Assembly (NCBI GenBank): GCA_948146395.1
Contig: OX411549.1
Location: 27,220,655 to 27,284,654, forward strand
DNA from: Fragum whitleyi
Lineage: Eukaryota; Mollusca; Bivalvia; Cardiida; Cardiidae
DNA length: 64,000 nucleotides
Direction of reading: 5' to 3'
This document shows, in pieces, positions 1 to 11,994 of the stretch. The notes below the pieces were generated by a model. The model worked only from the letters and a program-made list of their open reading frames with translations, did not search any database and had not been told where the DNA came from. Made by a program: the position numbers and the translations under genes. How positions within the stretch are numbered: the stretch's first letter is position 1; each line of letters opens with the position of its first letter.

Positions 1-300
1 AATTTTGAAAATAGGGCAATAATTTCAAATTATTTTGGAAGATACAAATAAGGCGATGCCTACTGCAAACTTCGAAAGTTCTTTGCCTTACAGTTTGGGA
101 GGAGAAGATTTTTAAATTTTATTGTCATGGCAACCAGAGTTCCCCTTGAATTCGAATTATGTGAGGTATTGTGAAAGTAATAGGCATATGGATCATTCCT
201 GTGAATTTTGGTTAAAATCTGAAAGATAGTTTGGGAGAAGTCGAATATTTTGAAATTGTGAACGGATGGACGAACAGATAGTCGGACGGCTATAAAACTG
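1..300. repeat. Diverged repeat fragment with one X-box-like motif
   Basis: No coding frame is recognised. The stretch contains GTCATGGCAACC near 123-134, which resembles the palindromes repeated in the 17.3-18.9 kb element. It ends in a short degenerate GGACGGAC-type run, the kind of microsatellite found in the Helentron-like elements further along. Probably the worn edge of an array element that starts outside the window. Confidence 0.3.
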
Positions 301-340
301 ACCTAGCACAACAGCTCATATTGAGCACTTCGAGCTCAGG

Positions 341-465
341 GGACGATTATCAACCCATTGTTGGAAGACACATAGTCGGACAGAATGAGTACCGCCGTCA
401 AGAATCAAACCCGGGGCATTTTGAATGAAAGTCCGACGCGCTACCATCTGTGCATTGACGGTGGC
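341..465 (-). mobile_element. tRNA-derived SINE, 3'-truncated copy
   Basis: On the minus strand this starts with a tRNA-like head (about 465 to 390) and continues into the non-tRNA body also present at 7245-7290. It stops after the GGGTTGATAATCG block, so the tail is missing. The head differs from the full-length copy at 7168-7449 around the anticodon region. Old, diverged copy. Confidence 0.7.
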
Positions 466-735
466 TTCCAAAGGTCTGAACATTGGAATGATTATCAAAA
501 AATATTAGTCACTGCTGGTCACACAATATTTAGGGTTAAAAAATAATGGGTCAAGTCAGAAGAGTGGTCAAATCTAACTTGACTGACCGAAATAAAATAC
601 TCTCATGAAATAACACCATGTCTTAGAAGTGAGAACATGAATATTACCTTTGACATTAACAAGAGAATGATTCTTGGTCGTTTCCTTTTTATGCTCTTGG
701 CTCTCTTGAGCACAACAAAGGAGCTATTAGGATCA
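466..735. other. No feature recognised
   Basis: Non-repetitive AT-rich sequence with no convincing coding frame, TIR or RNA gene. Confidence 0.5.
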
Positions 736-1850
736 CCCTGAGGCCACCGTGTGGTGTGCGTTGTCCATCGTCAACAAATTAAAAAAAAAAAACTTCTTCT
801 CTCTGAAACCGCTTGGTCGATTTCAAACAATTTTGCCAGAGTATATGTTTGGGTGACCCCTAACAGAAAGTGTTCGTGAAATTCTTATTGGCCCTATAAA
901 TATGGCGTGGTATTATTTTTCACATTGAAATCTTAACTGCATCTCCTCCTGAACCCCCGGACGAATTCCAATGAAACTTTGCCAGAATGTACCTTGGGTG
1001 ACCCTCTACCTAAATTATTCGTGAAATTTTGATTGGCATTATTGTAGGCATTGCAGGGTATGGCTTGTTATGAGCCCGAAATCTTTGAAGAACATCTCCA
1101 CCTGAAATACTGAGCCGATTTCAATGAAACTTAACAAGAATCTTGCTTGGGTGCCCCTCTTTAAAAGTGTTCGCAAAATTAAGATCGGCTCATTAACAAG
1201 GGGTTCCAGGGCGGGGCTTATTTTGATGCCCGAAATCTTTAAAGACATCTCCTGAATCACTGGCCAATTTCAATGACATATTTTCAAAACTTTCCGAGAA
1301 AGACCCCATTCAAAAATTCGCGAAATTTCGATTGGCCTATGAATGTGGCGTGGCAGGTGTGTGTGTGTGTGGGGGGGGGGGGGGGTCTTGTTTGGAGAAA
1401 TTTCGATTGGCCTATGAATGTGGCGTGGCAGGTGTGTGTGTGTGTGGGGGGGGGGGGGGGTCTTGCTTGGAGCCCAACATTTTTAACGACATTTCCTCTG
1501 GGCCGATTTCAATGAAATTTTACCAGAATGTTGCTTGGACCCTCTTCAAAAATTGTCCCCAAAATTTTTATTGCCCCGTAAATACTGGCGTGGCAGGGCG
1601 GATCTCATTTTGAACACGAAATCTTTGAAAACATTTCCTGAACCACTGCCCGACGTAAATGCAACTTAACCCGTAGGTTCCTTGTGTGGCCTCTTGAAAA
1701 ATTGTTCGGGAAGTTTTGATTTGCCAATAAAATGTGGGTCTGGCAGTGCGAGCCTTATTATGAGCTGTAAAACTTTAAGTATCTCCTCCTCAGTAACAAT
1801 TTGGTGGAAAGGGTCTATTTTCTCTTTGAACTCTTGGAATAACATCCCTT
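736..1850. repeat. Diverged tandem array of about 165 bp units
   Basis: The block CCGATTTCAATGAAACTTT...CTTGGGTGACC...GTGAAATTTTGATTGGC recurs about every 150-170 bp, roughly six times. The unit is related to that at 52.6-53.6 kb, which shares the TCCTTGGGTGACCCT core. Open frames here are by-products of the repeat. The left edge near 745-770 has a short palindrome (CACCGTGTGGTG), as expected for a Helentron-like non-autonomous element, but the two ends are not clean. Confidence 0.7.
1319..1466 (+). repeat. 77 bp tandem duplication with (TG)n-(G)14+ tract
   Basis: Two almost identical units side by side. Each has GAAATTTCGATTGGCC, a GTGTGTGTGTG run and a run of about 14-15 G. This is a recent local duplication inside the older array. 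The G runs could form G-quadruplexes or be slippage products; the small open frames across it are artefacts. Confidence 0.85.
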
Positions 1851-3665
1851 TTTAATAATTTGGCAAATGTGAATAAAACTTTGCTAGAGAGTAACTTGGA
1901 TTAGGGCCACTGGACCAATAAATTCAGCTGAGTTGTAAGGTCCATTGTGGATCCCTTGTGATAATAAAACGGGACTTTTTCGAATTGTAATGTACATTGT
2001 AACACGGCGCGTAAACGCCATGTACGGTTTCCAAATGTATAATCACTAGCCTTCAAGTGAACATGGTTATAAAATAATCGTTTTAATAAAGCTTTTTTTA
2101 CTACTGTTATAAAATATTTTGGAATTATGTTGAGACACTTGAAGAAATTAAAAGTTATATAAATGTTCGCACAAAGCTCTGTCATTACGAAGCAGATGTT
2201 TACTGAATTGATTGAAGTTTAAGGGTCTGGTAAGGTACCTTATGAGACTAGATATGGAGTGGAGACTAGAAGTTCCTGCTAGCACAGTCCGTCAAAGATG
2301 CATCTTAATCAGGTCGACATTTTACGAAGTGCTACAGGTCAAAAAGCATTATGAGAAACGGCGTCCTGTATTGAAATTGAGGTATGTTCGCCACCTTCAT
2401 TATTATGCCCCATCACATATATTCTGAGCTTTGGAAGCAATTTATGAAGTATGTGTATCTTACCGTATTATCACATCCACCACATTTCCGGATCTTCCGC
2501 AATGCAACCTATTTTTCCCCCAAAATGTTATCAGCTCACCAATTCAAGCGTTGACGAAGGCGACAGCGATGACAACAACATCGACGAGGCCCAGGCTAAA
2601 TTATTTCTCAGAAAAAAGCCGATCTTAAATCGCCCGTCTCATAAGTTAGGAAATTTTGCTTATTATCTAGTATTCTTTCTCATAAGACAGGAAATAATAA
2701 AAAAAAGCGTTTATATCCTAATAAATAAAGGGCCATAATTTTTTTTATTCTTAAATATGGCCATTTTGAACCTTGACAATAGAAAAGGACCCGAATGGAA
2801 AAAAGTTCTACAACTGTCATTGGTAATTCAATTTACAGAAACACGAGAAAAGTGTCGTAAAGACCGTTTCTTTGTTGCAAGCTAGGGGACAATCATCATG
2901 ATCCTTGCTCGGTATGCTTCACTGATGTCCAATTAGTTATTGATGTTTGAAGAATTCTACTGGTTAACGATTAAAGAATACTATATCACACTTGAAATTA
3001 TTGCAGTTTCATTTCGGACACTAAAACACATTCCATGCAAGCCAGCACCTGCTCAGTCCACTTAGATGGGCTATATTTACATATTTTAGCCTATTAGATC
3101 TTTCTAACATGTTGGATGAAATCTGGGGTATTCTTAATGAACAACTGTTGCAATTTGACCTGACCCCCTCTATATTGCCAGCTACTCGATGGGTCCGTAA
3201 AATCAAAATACATCATTTGCAGATATTAAAATGTTCTATTCGGTTTGAAATATTAAATTAACCGGCTAACTTTCAACTAACCAACTCAAGCAAATACTTT
3301 TAATATATTATAAGAAGAATTAAGTAAAGAAATTAGACTGTTGCATTATACTGCTATTTTTGTTTGACTTTCTTTCGGTGTCCCTTGCATAGGCAAGTTC
3401 GTTCTTTCCTACTTATACTATTGAATTCAATCATTTGTAGCGATTTTTGACCCTTTTTAAATACAGCCGCTTTTGGGTACCTTTTACGGCAAATTACAGA
3501 TAACTTCCTGCCGGGCTCGGTTAGATTAATCGGTAGCTCGTTGTTCTGTCGATCCTTGGGTCCTGAGTATATAGCCTAACTCGACTTACTTTCATATGCG
3601 AAAAGACAAAATTCATTCTGATACAAATCTCTTTTTTCGGTCCAATATGATAATGGGCTGTAATA
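1851..3665. other. No gene recognised
   Basis: Several 60-95 codon frames occur, for example around 2212-2738, but none has a recognisable domain, splice context or composition. If gene A continues leftwards this is intron or downstream sequence of that gene. No EGF-type exon was found here. Confidence 0.45.
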
Positions 3666-4099
3666 CAGTTAACAACATCATAAAATTGACATTCATCTCG
3701 ATCCAAATCATTCTAAATCACTCGCTCAGCGCTCCATCCAATTATTTCAAACACTCACTCAAACGATTCAAAAAGGCTCCAAACTCAATGAAAAAGATAG
3801 AATCAACAACTTCATTCAAAATAAATAAAGCTAGAAAAAATGCGATTCGTTGACACAATTCAAATTATAAATGTCTGATAAGTTCTTGAAGACATAGGAG
3901 CTGTTCATATATTTTTTATACATATTTTATTAAAGGGAGGTAATTAATATAGCTAATTTTGTTCAACCTGAACAAAATTTGCGATATTGGATTACATCCC
4001 ATTAAATTCACTCAAAACTCGCTCCTCACACTCATTCAATTTCATTCCAAAATAATTTCAAACTCATTCATCTTATCAATTTTACGATGTTGTTAACTG
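3666..4099 (+). mobile_element. Tc1/mariner-like MITE, complete copy
   Basis: The ends are inverted copies: CAGTTAACAACATC on the left and GATGTTGTTAACTG on the right, each bordered by TA, the target duplication typical of Tc1/mariner. Length is 434 bp and there is no coding capacity. Internal landmarks shared with the other copies are the CGCTCAGCGCTCCAT block, a central palindrome around TTTTGTTCAACCTGAACAAAA, and a CTCATTCAATTTCATTCC block near the right end. Confidence 0.85.
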
Positions 4100-5510
4100 T
4101 ACTCCTTAGTGACTTGAGCAGCTGGTGGCCGGATAAAGTGGTGATTGATACAATACATGGGAGTTAGTTATTTGAAAATTAAAGAAGTAATGCGAATAGG
4201 CAACAGCATGTTTCTATTTACATTGGCATGCTTGAGAGGAAGACCAAATTGATACAAATGCAGTTTATGCTTGTGAAATGAAAACCTATATAAACTTGAA
4301 CTGAAAAATTCACAGGTGCTCTTTAGGTATCTGAATCTAAGTACGTAAAATCGAGACTTGAAGATTCAATAGTAAATGATAATGCAATTGATTGTCATTT
4401 AAAACATTAGACTGGTTGTCCCCTCTTTTACTACTACTAAGCAGATGAAGGATAACCTAGTGTCAATGATTTTTTTAGAGGACACGATGTTTTCGTAGTT
4501 CAAGGAGTATCATCTGCCGGGAACTATACGAACTTGATATTCCACTCTTTATCAAGGCTTGCTCCAACTTAAGGATTTTCAATGTCCGTTTTGATCTCTT
4601 TGGATTTATTATTGAACCAATTTAAAGCTGCTCTTGCACAGATTGGGAAAATGTGAATTTTAACATTTTTCGTAAAATCAAACGGAATAAACTACCTTAT
4701 CATGTTGAGGCCTTTAATATAACAAGATTCAAATTCGTAATGCATCGAAAGAAAGACCGATATACCCGAATTTAGGTAAAATTCATTCTGAAAAATAAAG
4801 TGACTACTAACGCTAAAAAAATTTTCTTCAATTTCGAGCCAACTGTTTTCGCTTGACATTCGGCATGTTTGTCTTATTCAATTAAAGATTAAGGTTAAAG
4901 TATTTGACAGCTGGAAACTTCATATCAATACAAGCAAAAAATGAAAGGTTATTCGCGGAAAATAACGATTTTGTAATAAATAGACTAGAAATAAATAGAC
5001 TGGATTCCTTACCGAGCTTGCCACTTCGAAAAAATAAGTTACAAAATTATTGAAATATGTTGTTTCTAGTGCCAATGCTTTGGGTCATTCTTAATAGTCT
5101 AAAAATACACACATTTCCAAAACTCAGAACAAGTTTTGTATTTTTTCTATGAAAAACTGTGAAAGAGCAGCTTTAATGACATTTTATTTGCTTAAAAAAG
5201 CAATAAGGTAAGGTATATAGTGTATCAAAATAAAGTTCTAGATCAGAACAATCAGCAGCTAGGCAGCCCTTATTAGTAAAGTAAAAAAAAAAAGTTCCTT
5301 TTCCAAAATGTTTTGTTTATATCAGTATCGAATGGGGATTCTCGTGATTAAATGCTTGTGTTCATCAATTTGATACATGGTTTTCTAGGTAAAGTCTCCT
5401 TTTTGTAAATAAAAGGTCCATGAATCTAGTCACTAACACTCTACATGAATCTTAAAAAAGGTTTACAGCTTTTGTTATATTATATTTTTTTTAACCAAAA
5501 ATGCATTGTA
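4100..5510. other. No gene recognised
   Basis: AT-rich sequence without a convincing exon, TIR pair or array. Probably intron or downstream sequence of gene A. Confidence 0.45.
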
Positions 5511-5735
5511 CGGTTATTAACAGCGTGAAAATGATATTCATCCCAAGTAAAACCATTCTAAATCGCTTACTCAGAGCTCCATTTATTAATTCCAGACATT
5601 CACTTAAACCACTCAAAAACGTCCAAAAATCACTAAACAAGTTTAGATCAAAAACTACATGTACATTCAAGATAAATATAGCTTATAAACTTGTGATTTC
5701 ACTGACAGAATTGAACTTATAGGCATCTGATTGGT
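5511..5735 (+). mobile_element. Tc1/mariner-like MITE, left half
   Basis: Begins after TA with a mutated terminal repeat (CGGTTATTAACAGCGTG) and carries the family's CGCTTACTCAGAGCTCC block and following sequence. The right half is absent, and the sequence runs into the array at 5740. Confidence 0.7.
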
Positions 5736-5739
5736 ATCA

Positions 5740-6545
5740 GCTGTGCAAAATATTGTTAAAATCTGCCAATAAATGAATGAGTAATGCCAAAGCAAAAATA
5801 TTGTTAAAATCTGCCAATAAATGAATTCGTGACGCCGAATTGTCAAGTCAAATTTATGCTTCCTATAGCATTTTACCTTGATATATGACCTTGAAATTCA
5901 ACATATCACTAAAATCATTTTTAATATTTTCGTGTTTGTTTGGCAATAGCTATGCCAAACATTGAAAAAAATTGTCAATAAATTAATGAATAATGCACTT
6001 GTCAAGCTAAATTTGTCCTTATTTTGACCTTAGACCTTAATGTATTACCTTCGGCCTAAATACCATACATATATTTCTTGTATTACTCTTTTGCTGATGA
6101 TGGGAAGCGCTTATGTCAAATCGTTTAAGGATATACCATAAAGATGGTAGATAAACGTCTTTAAGTATTTACTACTCTTATTTTGAAATTTGATTTTGAA
6201 TTTGTCCTTGAACTTTAACTTTTCACAAAATTCCTTTCAAATATGTTTTAGCAATGGTACCAACTGTGTAAAATATCTTTACAATCTGATAATAAACAAA
6301 CAAGTTATGCACTTGACAAGCTAGATTTTAGCTGATTTTGACCTTTGACCTCGCTGCGTGACCTTGAATTTTTACCTTTTACAAAAATTAGTTTTAATCA
6401 TAAACAAGTTTATGTGTTGGAACAAATATGCCAAATAGCATTGAAATCCATCATACTTTGTCTTGAAAAGACCAGTTTAAAGCTAAATTTTGTGATATCT
6501 CATATTCAGGGGCCGATAACTCCAAAATTTATACGAAAAAAACTC
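5740..6545. repeat. Tandem array of about 157 bp units with TGACCTTTGACCT-like core
   Basis: The landmark 'TGCCAA...AAATCTGCCAATAAATGAATGA...ATGCACTTGACAAGCTA', followed by GACCTTTGACCT-type runs, recurs near 5800, 5957, 6115, 6265 and 6428, i.e. about every 157 bp. Units are strongly diverged. No gene. Confidence 0.6.
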
Positions 6546-7167
6546 GGGCCAAAGGTTTTGTATCAATAATAGAAATTTGATATTCAAGGATGTTTGCAAA
6601 CGCGTTGTGCAAACCTGCAAAGTTGGTAGGAAAAAAAGCCCCCCAAAAATTCACTTGAGACAAAAAGGGGGAGACAATCAAAATGGAAAATATGATATGT
6701 CAAAATGAATTCTGCATATCAACTAAGAAATAGTATTGATGTATTGTGTGGCAGCCACAAACTCAAAAGCAATTCATTTTGGGTGATATAAAAGTTTTAA
6801 AATGAAACCCAAGTTCGTAGTAAATTTCCCCACCTTTTTACTTTTACCCAAGGTCTAGCTAGAACCAATAAGCTTGAGATGCCAATATTTTGTCAGTAAA
6901 CGCAGATTATATCATAGTATGTATGGTAAAAGTTTAAAAGAAATCTTTCCTAGCAAAGATAAGGCCTTTCTCGAGACCCGTCCTTTAAGAATTCTTTTTT
7001 AAACTTCTTATTTATATACATAGAAGTTAATTAAAATTCACTAAGCGGTCTACATCATGTGACCAGGTGTATATTGATAGGGTCTGGTGTTTCTAAAATG
7101 CGTTATATAAATAGGGGCTTAGATTTCATCTTCTTGTCAACAAATCTTCTCTTTTATGAATGGATAT

Positions 7168-7449
7168 GGGCCGCCGTCATAGTGCAGTTGGTAGCGCGTC
7201 GGACTGTCAATCTAGAGGTCACGGGTTCGATCCCCGACGGCGGTACTCATTCTTTCCGACTATTTGTCTCTCACCAATGGGTTGATAATCGTAGACCTAT
7301 GTGAGGTAGTAGCTGGAGGCTAGGAAAGGATGTGGTGGTTGTACTGGTGAGAGAAATACCAGGAAACCATTGTTAGGTGCTCCAGCCGCCGCGATATAAC
7401 TGAAATAATGTTGAAAGCGGCGTTAAACTCCATTCAATCAATCAATCAA
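7168..7449 (+). mobile_element. tRNA-derived SINE, full length
   Basis: A tRNA-like head (7170-7244) is followed by a non-tRNA body and the 3' end AAAGCGGCGTTAAACTCC plus (AATC)n. It is flanked by a perfect 14 bp target duplication, TTATGAATGGATAT, at 7154-7167 and 7450-7463. This is the mark of target-primed insertion by a LINE machinery, and its intactness suggests a young insertion. Sister copies lie at 341, 11469, 13755 and 61038. Confidence 0.93.
7170..7244 (+). promoter_or_regulatory. tRNA-like SINE head with internal pol III promoter
   Basis: The acceptor arms GCCGCCG and CGGCGGT pair over 7 bp. The B box GGTTCGATCCC lies at 7224-7234 and an A-box-like TAGTGCAGTTGGTAGCGC at about 7179-7196. 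The anticodon loop reads CTGTCAA (GTC, Asp-like), but the anticodon stem pairs poorly. I therefore read it as a SINE promoter rather than a working tRNA gene. Confidence 0.8.
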
Positions 7450-8300
7450 TTATGAATGGATATACTCGTGTGAAACCTTCAAAGAACCTTTCAACTGGCT
7501 ATATGCCGCGTCTTGATAAAATAGACCTGTATGTATATTTATTATTAACGCAACTGTTCATGTGACCATGGTTACATTTTTCAGCAATTTGGTGATATAC
7601 CATGTCACGGGAATATGAGCCTTAATTTTCTTGACGATACATCTCTTCTTTTTATAAATTTGTTCAAAAACTCTTAAAGAATGTTACTTATCAAGTGACT
7701 ATATGTATTTCATGAAGGTTTGTTGAGAGTATGCTGTGTCATGGAAAAAGGGGCTTTACGTCAATTTTTTGTTTTCAAAACTTCTTCATTTCTGCATGGA
7801 TTGTCAAGAATTGTTAAGAAAACATTTCTCATGTGACTATGGACAACTTTTTGCAATTTGTTGCAATTATGCGAAGTCACGGGAAAGGGGCCTTTAATTA
7901 AATATTCCTTTTAAATAAGTCCTCCTTCTTTATGGATATAATTTCATGGAATATTTTCTTGTTTCATCTTGAACAGATCGATAAAGACATAGACTTTTCA
8001 CACAATATGTAGAGCGATCACGGGCCCTCCTTGGATTCTTTTTTCGTTGTTATTTTTTTCTCTTATTTATTTTTTTTTTTATTTATTTGTTCTTATTACT
8101 TGATTTATCCATTTATTTATTTATTTACTCTTTGGAATTATATCATTAAACTTCTCCATTTTTCTCTCGAGATATATTTACGAAAATTCATATCGATACG
8201 ACGTGGAAAAGGTAATTAGCGAAAAGAAGTTCACTGGACCTTGTACAAATTTGCTCTGTGTCATAAAATAACTTTGTATAGTATGTAAATGAACGTATAC

Positions 8301-8435
8301 CAGAAACACAGTCCGATCCAGTGTATCCAACTTGGCAGGTCTTGCAGTACCCGGTCGCGTCATCACATGGTTCACTGTTGTAGCACTGTCCACAATTATG
8401 ATTACACAAAGGGCCATAGAAACCATACATACAAT
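8301..8435 (-). CDS. Gene A exon 4: 8-cysteine EGF domain (MEGF/SREC type)
   Basis: A 135 bp exon, phase 1 at both ends, with acceptor TTTTACAG (before 8435) and donor GTATAC (after 8301). It encodes one EGF module with eight cysteines in the order C-x4-GPLC-x3-CGQC-x5-C-x5-GYC-x2-C-x2-GYTGSDC. This laminin/SREC-type pattern is found in multiple-EGF scavenger receptors. Spliced to exon 3 it continues in frame directly after the lectin domain, giving lectin then EGF. EGF modules of this kind act outside the cell in ligand binding and uptake. No further exon was seen to the left, so the gene probably continues beyond base 1. The exact ligand is unknown. Confidence 0.88.
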
Positions 8436-9052
8436 CTGTAAAAGAAATGACTGCTTAATAAAGATGATTTTTTATCTGGCAAGATCGCGCTGGACGAGAC
8501 AAAGTCATCCCCATGACAGTATGTGTGTGTATGTTATTACGTTAGTCCGTCACTCCGTACGATTTTGTCCTAGGCATTCTCTAATCTTTCACTTATTGAT
8601 GGATTTCAAGGTAACTTCACACATTTCTTTACTACTCTTAGTTAATGTGCCATTTTAAGAAAATGATCTCTATCTCGAAGGTCAAGGCCACACTGAAGGC
8701 CAATTTCATCTTTTGTCTGACTCAAAAAATCTAAAATTGAAGGTGGATTTGTCACAGATATTCTTGTGATGTAGAAATGTCATGATCAAAGATCAAAGAC
8801 CAATGTCGCATTTCTAAGTCAACCGTTTGCGAGCTCGACAAGTATTGTCCAAAACTGATGTCACAATTTAAAAGGGATTACAGTATTGTGTCACTAAGTG
8901 ACTCTGTAAGATATTGTTCGCATACATGAAAACAGGGTCGGAAAATTATTTAAGATATCCATGTTTTTTTTTTTTTGTTTTTTTTTTTTTTTTCAAATTT
9001 ATATAAAGGCATGAAAAGATGTATTTTAGACAACCCTCCTTTGTTGACAAAC

Positions 9053-9277
9053 CTGTGCCGTAAACTTCTACTTCACACATAGAAAGAATCCTCGAATGTA
9101 TTGGCATGTAAAATGTAAGGTATCTAACATGAACTTGTTCCTCAAACGATATGTTTACAAAATTGATGTATCCAGATCCATCTACTTTATAAGCAGCCGT
9201 AGAGTTCTTGTTGATCTCTGAGTGTTGGGTAAAATACAACTCTATCATGACGAGTCTTTGCCGAGTTATGTTTTTTT
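9053..9277 (-). CDS. Gene A exon 3: second half of FTP lectin domain
   Basis: A 225 bp exon, phase 1-1, ending at donor GTTTGT (after 9053). The proposed acceptor is the AG of CTGCGAG before 9277, which has a weak pyrimidine tract, so the 5' boundary is the least certain part of this gene. The protein ends with ...RYLTFYMP...MCEVEVYG. This is the closing strand of the F5/8C-like fold in fucolectin/tachylectin-4/pentraxin-1 (FTP) domains, whose usual ending is 'LCEVEVYG'. It joins in frame with exon 2 upstream and with the EGF exon downstream. Confidence 0.82.
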
Positions 9278-9510
9278 CTCGCAGCCGAGACCAGATAACA
9301 GTGATATTTTAAGACACTTACATGTTATTTTATTACGAAATTATATTTCTTGTATTACTTACCCTGAATTTGACTCAAAATCACTCATTGGGCCCATTCA
9401 ATTTCATTTAAAAATCATTCTAATGTCATTTATATTGTCTGTTTCATGAAGTTCTTAGCTGCAAATACTTAATGCGATTTCAAAACTAATGAGACGGAAT
9501 CAAATCTTAC

Positions 9511-9750
9511 GACTTTTCGTTTCATCGTCTGTACGACCGTACAGTGTGACTATATCAATCCAGTGCTCTTTCTCCAAGTCAACAGTGATCCAAGGGTTGT
9601 TCGAATATGACGTTGCTGCACAGCATTCGCATGTATTTCCTTCTCGATCCAAATTACCATCTAGAATGGTACCCAAGTCATTCCAATTATCATTCACTTG
9701 ATACAATGAACTGGATGTAACAGTTTTATTGATTGCAACATTTCGGCGTC
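9511..9750 (-). CDS. Gene A exon 2: first half of FTP lectin domain
   Basis: A 240 bp exon, phase 1-1, acceptor TATTTCTAG before 9750 and donor GTAAGA after 9511. It encodes NVAINKTVTSSS, then ILDGN, then CECCAATSYSNNPWITVDL and IDIVTLYGRTD. FTP-family lectins carry the corresponding landmarks: a DGN calcium-loop motif, NPWW.VDLG, and 'I.I.NR.D'. In eel and horseshoe-crab relatives this fold binds fucose. Whether the ligand-binding His/Arg set is kept here cannot be judged by eye. The domain follows directly after the signal peptide of exon 1. Confidence 0.87.
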
Positions 9751-9767
9751 CTAGAAATATACAAATG

Positions 9768-10128
9768 CAGGGGTTGACACTAAAGGGAGTCCAGGAGTCC
9801 GGAACTCCTTATTTTCCAGTAAAGACTGGAATCTCTTATTTTGTAAGTCAGGAGTCCAATGGACTCCCTTGGTCATAGAAGAATACTTCAACAAACAATT
9901 TAGATATCATTTATTTTAGCTTTGTTTAAAACTAGAAATGTCGCAGATAACTTTTCAGAAGGAACATGTTAAAAGAAGAAATTGCTTTAAGCAAGCAATT
10001 TCTCCTTTTTCACAATATTCTTCCAATTATGAAAATTTCGGACTCCTTACATTGAGTTTGGATTCCCATCATTTTTATGGTGAGGAACCACTGGACTCCG
10101 TACCCACAAAAGTTAGTGTCGAACCCTG
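9768..10128. mobile_element. hAT-like MITE immediately upstream of exon 2 acceptor
   Basis: Terminal inverted repeats: CAGGGGTTGACACTAA on the left and TTAGTGTCGAACCCTG on the right. Length is 361 bp with no coding capacity. The interior has a GGAGTCC-rich repeat near both ends. CAAATG occurs directly at both flanks and may be a worn target duplication. The left end lies 16 nt upstream, in the transcription sense, of the acceptor AG of exon 2. Confidence 0.72.
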
Positions 10129-10144
10129 CAAATGGCCCCTGTAA

Positions 10145-11455
10145 TTCTAAGGTGTTTTTTTTCTTTGGTAGCACAGACAAACCAAGGTAACAGAACAACT
10201 TTCACATTTATTCACTAAGAATCGTATATAATCTTTTCATGAAGCCAAATGTATCGTTAAACCTATGTGGGTTTTTTTCCATATGATTTGCACCCCAAAT
10301 GACACGTTTAGGTCCATCAGAGGCGCAAGGGGTACTGTGTTGACGAAAACAATCATGAGCTCGAATCAACTGTCCGAACTATGACAACCGTTCCATAGAG
10401 TGGTCGTCAAAATGTTGCACCGAGTACGTGGCTACCTAATCGCATATAAAACCTACTTTCTAGATAAATAACTTATGATTTTCAACTGTTCTCTCAATCC
10501 AGAGGTTTGGACACCTATAACCGTAGTTATGTTTTGTTTCAAGGGAGTCTACCCCTTATGAGCCCCTTTGAAATCTACATGACTCGTGATTTCTCGGATG
10601 AAGTATTTTCCCTCATAGATTGTGAGCGAAAATAATGACGAAGTTGTTTCGTTAATGGTTATGTCATAGCAGTGTTTAAATGTTGTACATATAAGTACAT
10701 ATCGTTACCATGTTACGGAAGGACGATGGTCGAACTTCGGACGGTGAGTGATCACAATAGCTCACCCTGAGCACTTTGTGCTATGGTAGCTAAAAACGTA
10801 AATATTTGGTTTAAACCGAAGTATAACAATGTCTTCCATAACTTTCCGGTTTTCGTATATTTAAAGTTTTATTACAACTTATTTCGAAATTCCTCATTAG
10901 ATTTAGGGCAATTTTATTGATGTGAAACATTTTTTATTGACGATTTACTATCGATTTTATTATTTTGAAATCATAGAAAGACTCCTTATTTGCTAGAAAG
11001 GGATTTCATCTTATACAAGCCACCGGCCCAGAATACAACATTTTGCAAAGGGTACAAATCGACAATGCAATATTACAAGCCCAAACATTTGACTTATCTG
11101 TTATTGATTTTATCGCACAGTTTGACGGTATTTATAATGCTAAGGTCCTGACAGTATTAAAGATTGTGTTACACATTAACATATTGAAAGTTGCACGATC
11201 TGTTCATCTATTTTACCAACTATATAAATAATGAACTTTAATATCTCTGAATTGGTTGCATCTAAAAAAGGCATAAAATTCGTCATCAACAACAAAAATG
11301 TCTTTATTTATAAAACAGTATAAACAAATGCGATCCTCCCTATTAATATTAAAATGTCTTCCCAACTCTTTGTTTAATTTGAAGATATAACAACGGAAAT
11401 ATGCTTGCGCTTTGCGATGCTTAATTTGTATGTCGGTCGTTAAGTACTTTCTGGT
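10145..11455. other. Intron 1 of gene A, repeat debris
   Basis: No exon recognised. Around 10650-10790 the sequence resembles the end of a dispersed element (GTGAGTGATCACAATAGCTCACC). The rest shows no clear structure. Confidence 0.5.
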
Positions 11456-11468
11456 TCTAAAAGAGACT

Positions 11469-11665
11469 CTTTCCGACTATTTGTCTCTCACCAATTGTTT
11501 TATAATCGAATGCCTATGTGAGATAGTAGCTGGAGGCTAGGAAAGGATGTGATGGTTGTACTGGTGAGAGAAATACCAGGAATCCATTGTTAGGTGCTTC
11601 AGCCGCCGTGATATAACTGAAAAAAGAATGTTTAAAGCGGCGTTAAACTCCATTCAATCAATCAA
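11469..11665 (+). mobile_element. SINE, 5'-truncated, with target duplication
   Basis: Same family as 7168-7449 but begins inside the body (CTTTCCGACTATTTGTCTC), so the tRNA head is missing. The 13 bp direct repeat TCTAAAAGAGACT flanks it at 11456-11468 and 11666-11678. The 5' truncation plus a perfect target duplication is typical of abortive target-primed reverse transcription. Lies in intron 1 of gene A. Confidence 0.92.
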
Positions 11666-11994
11666 TCTAAAAGAGACTTAAGCTGTTGATAAGTATCGCA
11701 CCTACTTGAATTTTGGACATCATTATGCCAGTATTGTGTCTTACAGTCCACAACCCTTTGCTTGAAAATATGCATAAAGTGTTAATCGTCCACAACTTCT
11801 TGTGAAATCCACACTATGCCAAAACCGTGTCTTTATAATACCGTTACAGTAAAATGAACGGTTGATCAATGAAATTGATTGAGTGCGATTAGAGAGATTG
11901 ACATTTCAGAAACCATGTACATGTACTTTCACAATGTTGAGAAAGCTTTCCTGATGAAAATCACAACTATTGCGGGTCCACTACCTTAAAGAGA

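Larger units (their letters stand above)
6990..8030. repeat. Tandem array of about 135 bp units, interrupted by a SINE
   Basis: CATGTGAC(C/T)ATGG, TCACGGGAA...GGGGC(C/T)TT and CTTCTT(C/T)ATTT...TGGAT recur several times on both sides of the SINE at 7168-7449. Removing the SINE and one target-site copy restores the spacing. The right end runs into a T-rich stretch (8040-8170). Confidence 0.6.

Noticed and set aside
7170..7244. A genuine tRNA-Asp gene
   Set aside because: The acceptor arm and boxes are good but the anticodon stem pairs poorly and the sequence is fused to a SINE body with a target duplication; it is a SINE head.
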